Source: an uncultured Oscillospiraceae bacterium (GTDB taxonomy: Bacteria; Bacillota; Clostridia; Oscillospirales; Oscillospiraceae). Taken from it: a stretch of DNA of 20,976 bases. This document shows positions 15,616 to 20,976 of the stretch, one piece after another (within the stretch, counting starts at the first letter, position 1; each line of letters begins with the position of its first letter). The notes under the pieces were generated by a model. It was not told the origin of the DNA. It saw only the letters and a list, made by a program, of their open reading frames with translations, and did no database searches. A program made the translations under genes and the position numbers. The stretch spans positions 1 through 20,976 of the forward strand of contig CAJUCA010000052.1 in NCBI GenBank assembly GCA_910585265.1, read 5' to 3'.

Positions 15616-17427
15616 ATTATAATACTTGCTCTGGATGCTGAACAGGTAGGCGTACCGCCCGCCCTGCTCCAAAAGCGACTCGTGGGTGCCCTCCTCGGCG
15701 ATGCCGCCGTTTTCGATGAGCAGCACCCGGTCGCAGAACCGGGTGGAGGCCAGCCGGTGGGAGATATACACGCTGGTCCGGTTCCCCGTCAGGTCGCTGT
15801 ACTTCTGGTACAGGTCGCTCTCCGCGATGGGGTCCAGGGCCGCCGTCGGCTCGTCCAGCACCACCACCGGGCCGTTTTTGTACAGCGCGCGGGCCAGCAT
15901 CAGCCGCTGGAGCTGGCCCCCGGACAGGTCCACCCCGTCCAGATAGACCTCCCGGCCCAGCTGGGTGTCCTCCTGCCGGGGCAGCTCCCGAATCTTGTCC
16001 GCCACCCCTGCCTTCTCCAGGCAGGCCCACACCCGGTCCCGGTCCAGCTCCCCGCCGGAAGCCTGGGCCACGTTTTCCGCCATGGTGCCCGCCAGGGTGG
16101 AGAACTGCTGGAATACGGCGGAGAAATGCCTGTAATAGTCCCGGCGGTCATACTGCCGGATGTCCTCCCCATCCAGCAGCACCTGGCCCTGGGTGGGGTC
16201 GTAGAGGCCGCACAGCAGCTTGATGAGGGTGGTCTTGCCCGCGCCGTTCCTGCCCACCACCGCCAGCTTCTCTCCGGGCCGGATGGTGAGGTTCACGTGG
16301 GACAGGGTGTCCTCCTCCGCGCCGGGGTAGCGGAAGGACACGTCCCGCAGCTCCAGCTGGTACAGGTGGTTTTCCTTGACAGCCAAGGGCTTGCCGTCCT
16401 CAAACCGGAAGGGCTCCTCCGTCTCCATCACCTCCCGAAGGGTGGACAGCTCCAGGCTCTGCCGGTGGAGGGTGCCCAGCTGGGCGAATATGCCCGTCAC
16501 CCACTGGGCAAAGCCGCTCACCGCGGTGAAGTAGAGCACGAACTCCGCCGCCGTCAGCTCCCCCCGGATGGCCATGGCGATGAGCAGGCCGTAGGCCGCG
16601 CCGTTCCGGGCCAGGGCCAGCCCCAGGTCCAGCAGGTCGGCCCACAGGCAGAAGCGGTAGCTTTTGGCGTAGAAGTCCTGGCACAGCCGGCCGTATTTGT
16701 CGTACAGCTCGGTGAGCCAGGGGCCGATGCCGAAGATGCGGATGTCCTTGGCCAGCTGGATGTCCCGGCTGCGGGCGATCATGTAGTCCAGATGGCTGTT
16801 CAGCCTCCCCTCCTCCTCCCGGTGGCGGTAACGCCAGGAGCGGATATGCTCCCCGGCGAAATAGCCCGCTGCCGCCAGCACCATGCACAGCCCCGCCACC
16901 CAAGGCCCCGCCTGGGCCAGCAGAAGCAGGTAGATCAGGAAGCTGATCACGTTGGTGGTCAGGTCGGTCATGGTCTTCCAGACCGCCTCCCCGGAGTCCC
17001 GGTTGCTGTCCAGACATCTGGACGCCTTTCTCACCCGCTTGATGTAGTCCGGATCCTCCGTGTGGGGGAAGGAGGTGCGGCAGAAGTGCATATGCAGATC
17101 CAGGCACAGGGAGGAGCGCACCGTCACCCGTCCAAAGAGGGTATTTTCGTCCAGGTAGGCCCGAAACGCCCGCACCAGCACCATCCCCAGGGTGAACCAG
17201 AGGATCAGCCGGACCAGCGCGCCGGGGGCCGCGCCCCCCTCCACCGCCTTCAGGATGGCGGGCACCACGAACAGCTCCAGCAGGCTGGCCGCCACGCCGC
17301 AGAATACCAGTCCGGCGCAGACGGACAGCACCCCCTTGCACTCCCGCCAGGCCCGGCGGATCATGAAGGCGCAGTTGGAGGCCATGCCGTAGGCGGGCTT
17401 TTGCTTGTGGGTCGTCTTGTTTTCCAT
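15613..17427 (-). CDS. ABC exporter half-transporter (permease-ATPase fusion), first of pair
   Basis: This 604-residue protein has an N-terminal membrane domain (helices from about residue 25 to 300) and a C-terminal ATPase: Walker A GRNGAGKTTLIKLL near 390, signature LSGGQLQRLMLARALY near 499, Walker B VVLDEPTAALDP near 521 and ISHRLASTRFCD near 553. It looks catalytically complete. I chose the ATG at 17427 (MENKTTHKQK) with AGGTG at suitable spacing; a GTG three codons earlier lacks a ribosome site. It is followed by the palindromic modules and then its probable heterodimer partner. It lies just after the histidine kinase gene, but a terminator intervenes and leaves little room for a promoter. 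Confidence 0.92.
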   Translation of the reverse strand: MENKTTHKQKPAYGMASNCAFMIRRAWRECKGVLSVCAGLVFCGVAASLLELFVVPAILKAVEGGAAPGALVRLILWFTLGMVLVRAFRAYLDENTLFGRVTVRSSLCLDLHMHFCRTSFPHTEDPDYIKRVRKASRCLDSNRDSGEAVWKTMTDLTTNVISFLIYLLLLAQAGPWVAGLCMVLAAAGYFAGEHIRSWRYRHREEEGRLNSHLDYMIARSRDIQLAKDIRIFGIGPWLTELYDKYGRLCQDFYAKSYRFCLWADLLDLGLALARNGAAYGLLIAMAIRGELTAAEFVLYFTAVSGFAQWVTGIFAQLGTLHRQSLELSTLREVMETEEPFRFEDGKPLAVKENHLYQLELRDVSFRYPGAEEDTLSHVNLTIRPGEKLAVVGRNGAGKTTLIKLLCGLYDPTQGQVLLDGEDIRQYDRRDYYRHFSAVFQQFSTLAGTMAENVAQASGGELDRDRVWACLEKAGVADKIRELPRQEDTQLGREVYLDGVDLSGGQLQRLMLARALYKNGPVVVLDEPTAALDPIAESDLYQKYSDLTGNRTSVYISHRLASTRFCDRVLLIENGGIAEEGTHESLLEQGGRYAYLFSIQSKYYN

Positions 17428-17452
17428 GTCTCTCACCTCAAGGAGAATAGTA

Positions 17453-17486
17453 ACACAAAAGCCCCCGGCTGTGTGAACCGGGGGCT
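17453..17486 (-). terminator. Intrinsic terminator or attenuator between the histidine kinase and ABC genes
   Basis: A 9-bp perfect GC-rich stem (17460-17468 with 17478-17486, AGCCCCCGG / CCGGGGGCT) is followed on the minus strand by TTTTGTG. Only about 25 bases then remain before the ABC start, which is too few for an ordinary promoter. Regulated read-through is therefore plausible. Confidence 0.75.
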
Positions 17487-17511
17487 GAATTGCATCGCTC
17501 AGGGGCTGAAC

Positions 17512-17543
17512 GGCGCATTAGGGGGATCGCCCCCCTGCCCTAC
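17512..17543 (-). repeat. Variant GTAG-foot hairpin at the histidine kinase stop codon
   Basis: On the minus strand GTAG (17543-17540) is followed by GGC and a GGGGG / CCCCC stem with loop region CGAT, closed by a GCGCC. The stem differs from copies A-D but the GTAG-plus-hairpin layout is the same, and the TAG is the kinase stop codon, as at nadE. Membership of the same family is inference. Confidence 0.5.
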
Positions 17544-18217
17544 GAGGTTTCGCCCTGGGATATGGGCAGGAGGATCTCCGTGGTGAAGGCCCCGTCCTCG
17601 CTGTTTCGGCTGAGGTAGCCCCCCAGCCGCTCCACAATGGCGTCAATCCGCACCAGCCCGAAGCCGTGGCCCTCCCCCTTGGTGGTCTGGAAGCGGCCCC
17701 CGGTCTTGCTCCGCTTTTTCACGGCGGTGAAGTTGGTGAAGGAGATGTAAAGCTGCGCCCCTTTCCGGTCCAGGTACACCCGGATCAGCCGCTCCGCCTC
17801 CGGCAGGGCCAGGGACGCCTCGATGGCGTTGTCGAACAGGTTCCCCAGGATGATGCACAGATCCAGCTCGGACAGGGCCAGGGCCACCGGGATGTGGGCG
17901 TCCGCCTGCACCGGGATGCGCTGGGCCCGGGCCAGGGAGATCTTGCTGTTCAAGATGGCGTCCGCCATGGGGTTCCCGGTTTTCACCACCGTGTCCACGG
18001 TGCTGAGATCCGTCTCCAGCTCGTCCAGATAGCCCCGCAGGGCGTCCCAGTCCTCCTCCGCCACCAACGCCTTCATCACCTGGATGTGGCTGCGGTAGTC
18101 GTGCCGCCAGCCCCGGATCTGGCGGTACATATTCTCCACCTCGGCGTAATGGATCTCGATCAGCTCCCGCTGGTACGCCCCCAGCCGCTTATCCATCAGC
18201 TTTGCCAGCAGTGACAT
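17540..18217 (-). CDS. GHKL sensor histidine kinase core without membrane domain
   Basis: This 225-residue protein has an H-box RGWRHDYRSHIQVM with candidate phospho-accepting His39, a dimerisation helix pair (about 20-80), an N-box LGNLFDNAIEAS with Asn126 and Asn130, and a G-box in KGEGHGFGLVRIDAIVERLG. That is the AgrC-like kinase plan paired with LytTR regulators. What is missing is the usual N-terminal set of transmembrane helices: the ATG at 18217 has a GGGGG ribosome site seven bases upstream, and upstream frame is only antiparallel noise over the regulator gene. It therefore seems cytoplasmic or dependent on a partner sensor. It follows the regulator gene by 14 bases. Its stop codon lies in a GTAG-foot repeat. 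Confidence 0.88.
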   Translation of the reverse strand: MSLLAKLMDKRLGAYQRELIEIHYAEVENMYRQIRGWRHDYRSHIQVMKALVAEEDWDALRGYLDELETDLSTVDTVVKTGNPMADAILNSKISLARAQRIPVQADAHIPVALALSELDLCIILGNLFDNAIEASLALPEAERLIRVYLDRKGAQLYISFTNFTAVKKRSKTGGRFQTTKGEGHGFGLVRIDAIVERLGGYLSRNSEDGAFTTEILLPISQGETS

Positions 18218-18231
18218 GGAACTTCCCCCTC

Positions 18232-18930
18232 TCAGATTCGCTCGATGATGGCCCGGTTCAGCCCCTCGTACTGCCCCCGGGGCAGGGGGAGGGAGCCGCC
18301 GCCGGACAGCTCCACCGATGTCCGGGTCACCCGGCTCACAAAATTCAGATTCACAACGCAGGAGCGGCCGATGCGGTAGAACTGCCCGCCCAGCTCCTGT
18401 TCCAGCTCTCCCAGGGGCCGCTTCAGGTTGTAGTCCCGGTCGGCGTGGACGGTGACATAGTTGTGGAGCACGTCCACATAGCGGATTTTGCTCAGGGGCA
18501 CCCGCACCACCTCCCCCGGCAGCTCCAGGGTGAGGGTGGGCTCGTTCCGCCGCAGCCGCCCCACCGCCCGGGTGAGCACCTGGAACAGCTTGTCCCCGTC
18601 CACCGGCTTGGTGAGGTAGTGGAGGGCGGACACCTCGTAGCCCTCGGCGATGTAGTCGGCGTAGCCGGAGATGAACACAATCTGCACCCCGTCGTCCTGC
18701 CGCCGCACCCGCTTGGCCAGCTCCACGCCGTCCATGCCGCCCATCTCCACGTCCAGCAGGAGGATGTCGAAATCCCGCTCCTCCTCGTACCGGAACAGGA
18801 ACGCCTCCGCCGAGGGGAACCGGGCGGTGCGGGCCTGGACGCCGGACCGCTCCGCCCACTGGGCCACCAGGCCGTCGATGAACTGGGCGTACTCCTCGTT
18901 GTCGTCGCAGATCGCCAGCTTGCAGGTCAT
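18232..18930 (-). CDS. LytTR-family response regulator
   Basis: This 232-residue two-domain regulator has a receiver domain (1-120) with Asp9 and Asp10, phospho-accepting Asp60 in DILLLDVEM, FISGYADY and Lys108 in YLTKPV, and a LytTR DNA-binding domain (about 135-230) with IRYVDVLHNYVTVHADRDYN and FYRIGRSCVVNLNFVSRV. Full length and intact. The ATG at 18930 has AAGGAGG eight bases upstream; frame upstream to 19089 is not homologous. Such regulators typically bind paired direct repeats upstream of virulence, bacteriocin or transport genes. The adjacent ABC exporter genes are natural targets, but I could not recognise LytTR boxes before them. Confidence 0.94.
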   Translation of the reverse strand: MTCKLAICDDNEEYAQFIDGLVAQWAERSGVQARTARFPSAEAFLFRYEEERDFDILLLDVEMGGMDGVELAKRVRRQDDGVQIVFISGYADYIAEGYEVSALHYLTKPVDGDKLFQVLTRAVGRLRRNEPTLTLELPGEVVRVPLSKIRYVDVLHNYVTVHADRDYNLKRPLGELEQELGGQFYRIGRSCVVNLNFVSRVTRTSVELSGGGSLPLPRGQYEGLNRAIIERI

Positions 18931-18968
18931 GCCGGACGCCTCCTTCCCTGTACTTTTCGCGCCGGGTG

Positions 18969-18977
18969 TGCTATACT
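18969..18977 (+). promoter_or_regulatory. Extended -10 promoter of yjdF
   Basis: TGC-TATACT is an extended -10 element; no good -35 is present. It would start a leader of about 120 bases before the yjdF ATG. It overlaps the upstream region of the divergent response regulator gene. Confidence 0.5.
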
Positions 18978-18983
18978 TGTCCC

Positions 18984-19106
18984 CAGCGGAGATAAAAACA
19001 CAGTCCCCGTCGGGTAGTCGGGGCGCGGGAGCCCTCCCTCCCGCCAGTAACCTGCCTCCTTGGTTGTCCCTTCTCCGCGGAGAAAGCATAAGGAGGACAA
19101 TTCAAT
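18984..19106 (+). ncRNA. Structured 5' leader of yjdF, candidate yjdF-motif riboswitch
   Basis: The leader contains the hairpin CCCCG / CGGGG (19005-19009 with 19019-19023), the hairpin GCGGGAG / CTCCCGC (19025-19031 with 19038-19044), and a CCTCCTT (19055-19061) exactly complementary to the ribosome site AAGGAGG (19090-19096). A competing stem TTGTCC / GGACAA (19064-19069 with 19095-19100) encloses a TTCTCC-GCGGAGAA hairpin. Mutually exclusive pairings around the ribosome site are typical of translational riboswitches. YjdF genes are known to follow the yjdF motif, which senses aza-aromatic compounds. I did not match the Rfam consensus, so the class is inferred from the gene. Confidence 0.5.
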
Positions 19107-19523
19107 ATGTGCGTTTCCAAGGCGAGCCTTACGGTGTATTTTGAGCCGCCCTTCTGGGTGGGGCTGTACCGCCGGGAGGACGGGGACGGCTGCCGGGTGT
19201 GTAAAACCATTTTCGGCCGGGAGCCCCGGGATCAGGAAATTTGGGAGTGGCTGCTTGCCAGCCACCGGAAGCTGCGGTTCAGCCCGCCGGTGGCGGCTGA
19301 CGGCAGGCCCCGTCCCTCCAACCCCAAACGGCTGAGCCGGGAGGCCCGGAAAGCGGTGCAGGCCGCCCCCACGGGCACGAAGGCCCAGCAAGCCCTCCAG
19401 CTCCAGCGGGAGCGGCAAAAGGCACAGCGTCAGGCCCATGCAAAGGAACGCCGGGAGGCGGAACTGGAGCGGAAGTTCGCCCTCCGGCAGGAGAAGCGCA
19501 GGCAAAAGCGGCGGGGGCACTGA
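19107..19523 (+). CDS. yjdF: YjdF family protein
   Basis: The 138 residues begin MCVSKASLTVYFEPPFWVGL and continue CRVCKTIFGREPRDQEIWEW and FSPPV, the core of the YjdF family, followed by a highly basic, Arg/Lys/Gln-rich tail (about 75-138, including KRLSREARK and EKRRQKRRGH) that is probably a coiled helix. YjdF is linked to resistance or response to toxic aza-aromatic compounds, but its biochemistry is unknown. AAGGAGG lies ten bases before the ATG and can be masked by upstream CCTCCTT, so translation is likely RNA-regulated. A bidirectional terminator follows, shared with the converging rRNA operon. Confidence 0.88.
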   Translation: MCVSKASLTVYFEPPFWVGLYRREDGDGCRVCKTIFGREPRDQEIWEWLLASHRKLRFSPPVAADGRPRPSNPKRLSREARKAVQAAPTGTKAQQALQLQRERQKAQRQAHAKERREAELERKFALRQEKRRQKRRGH

Positions 19524-19542
19524 CCCCGGGAAATCAAAGAAA

Positions 19543-19570
19543 GCGGACAGTCCTTTGACTGTCCGCCTCT
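19543..19570. terminator. Bidirectional terminator between yjdF and the rRNA operon
   Basis: A 10-bp perfect stem GCGGACAGTC / GACTGTCCGC (19543-19552 with 19557-19566) with loop CTTT has T-rich sequence on both sides. It lies 20 bases after yjdF and just after the 5S rRNA end. Confidence 0.8.
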
Positions 19571-19574
19571 TTGT

Positions 19575-19689
19575 GTCGGCACTACCTATTTTTCCAGGCC
19601 GTCGCCAGCCAAGTATTTTCGGCGCGAGTGAGCTTAACTGCCGTGTTCGGGATGGGAACGGGTGGACCCTCACCGCAATCAGCACCGAC
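19575..19689 (-). rRNA. rrf: 5S ribosomal RNA
   Basis: On the minus strand the gene starts GTCGGTGCTGATTGCGGTGA, contains the universal CCCGTTCCCATCCCGAACAC and AGTTAAGC, and ends GGTAGTGCCGAC, which pairs with the 5' end. The ends are approximate within a few bases. Confidence 0.95.
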
Positions 19690-19696
19690 TTCGTCC

Positions 19697-19713
19697 GCGC
19701 GGCTTTGCCGCGC
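19697..19713. repeat. GC-rich triloop hairpin in the 5S-tRNA spacer
   Basis: GCGCGGC-TTT-GCCGCGC is a perfect 7-bp hairpin with a TTT loop, the same style as hairpins at 15538-15554 and 4500-4526. A second, weaker stem AACCG / CGGTT follows at 19724-19739. It may be a processing site or a small palindromic repeat. Confidence 0.6.
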
Positions 19714-19761
19714 TATCTATTTCAACCGCTTTCACGGTTAAAACCTATTCAGTTAAGAAAA

Positions 19762-19836
19762 TGGTGACCCGTGGGAGAGTCGAACTCCCGTTTGCGGCGT
19801 GAGAGGCCGCCGTCTTGACCACTTGACCAACGGGCC
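19762..19836 (-). tRNA. tRNA-Glu (anticodon CTC)
   Basis: On the minus strand GGCCCGT pairs with ACGGGTC in the acceptor stem; the anticodon stem GCGGC / GCCGC holds loop CTCTCAC with anticodon CTC; the T loop has GTTCGACTC; CCA is encoded. The gene is 75 bases long, and the cloverleaf is complete. Confidence 0.93.
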
Positions 19837-19917
19837 GTCGTCGTCGCAAAGTCCGCTCCGTTTGGAACAGCCTTCGGCTATTCCTCACTATGCTTCCTTG
19901 CTCCATCTTCTTTGGGG

Positions 19918-19950
19918 CTCCCTGTTGGATGTCTCACACCCAACAGGGAG
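19918..19950. repeat. Hairpin abutting the tRNA-Lys 3' end
   Basis: CTCCCTGTTGG (19918-19928) pairs perfectly with CCAACAGGGAG (19940-19950), extended by TGT / ACA across one mismatch. It begins immediately after the encoded CCA of tRNA-Lys and probably acts as a processing stem in the rRNA transcript. A second hairpin GGAACAGCC-TTC-GGCTATTCC lies at 19864-19884. Confidence 0.7.
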
Positions 19951-20026
19951 TGGTACACCTTCAGGGACTCGAACCCTGGACACCCTGATTAAGAGTCAGG
20001 TGCTCTACCAACTGAGCTAAAGGTGC
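19951..20026 (-). tRNA. tRNA-Lys (anticodon CTT)
   Basis: On the minus strand GCACCTTTAGCTCAGTTGGT begins a full cloverleaf; anticodon stem CCTGA / TCAGG with loop CTCTTAA gives anticodon CTT; the T arm is CCAGGGTTCGAGTCCCTGA with ends matching; CCA is encoded. The gene is 76 bases long. Confidence 0.95.
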
Positions 20027-20103
20027 GTTTCAGGGTTTTTGGCGCACCCTCAAAACTGAACAATGTGAATCTCACAAGCAGCCTGCACAACTTCTCATTG
20101 TAA

Positions 20104-20976
<873 letters not shown>

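Noticed and set aside
18217..18859. Longer histidine kinase starting at 18859
   Set aside because: The extra residues are Gly, Arg and Ala-rich noise antiparallel in frame to the response regulator gene; the ATG at 18217 has a ribosome site and begins directly before the kinase homology.

Overview
The window reads as chromosome of a high-GC, probably spore-forming Firmicute of the Clostridia, most like an Oscillospiraceae gut commensal (Flavonifractor, Lawsonibacter or Oscillibacter type). This rests on GC-rich coding sequence with strong AGGAGG ribosome sites, TTGACA/TATAAT-type promoters, a YabM-YabN-YabO block as in Bacillus, a YjdF gene, and short GTAG-hairpin repeats. Species assignment is inference.

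Layout. 1-4740 (minus): uvrB, then a REP-associated tyrosine transposase (RAYT), a YbaK deacylase, an MmcQ/YjbR protein, a CPCC cysteine-rich protein, a small membrane protein, and the start of uvrA with its own promoter. The uvrB promoter has a LexA-like site. It is followed by a stray copy of the first 14 uvrB codons and an array of five hairpins before the real uvrB start. 4743-7880 (minus): nadE, then a split chromate transporter pair. 8068-11944 (plus): purine nucleoside phosphorylase, MTA/SAH deaminase and a SpoVB/YabM-type flippase. 12023-13457 (plus): MazG, HU and the S4 protein RqcP/YabO. 13516-18930 (minus): a LytTR response regulator, a membrane-less GHKL histidine kinase and two ABC exporter half-transporters. 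19107-19523 (plus): yjdF behind a structured leader. 19575-20976 (minus): the 3' end of an rRNA operon in the order 23S, tRNA-Lys, tRNA-Glu, 5S.

The most unusual content is repeat structure. (1) Hairpins with GTAG at their foot, the signature bound by RAYT enzymes, occur as an inverted pair inside the RAYT reading frame, as a second inverted pair filling the nadE-chrA gap, and as a variant at the histidine kinase stop codon. (2) The gap between the two ABC genes is filled by two tandem cloverleaf-like modules, each a closing stem around three hairpins with almost no unpaired bases. (3) A five-hairpin array separates the uvrB start from a diverged remnant of its own 5' end. Several of these elements touch a stop codon and end close to the next ribosome site, which suggests a preference for stop codons or tolerated insertion between operon genes. 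The only gap above 300 bases without a full gene is 4390-4742, which holds the remnant, the hairpin array, the uvrB promoter and a terminator.
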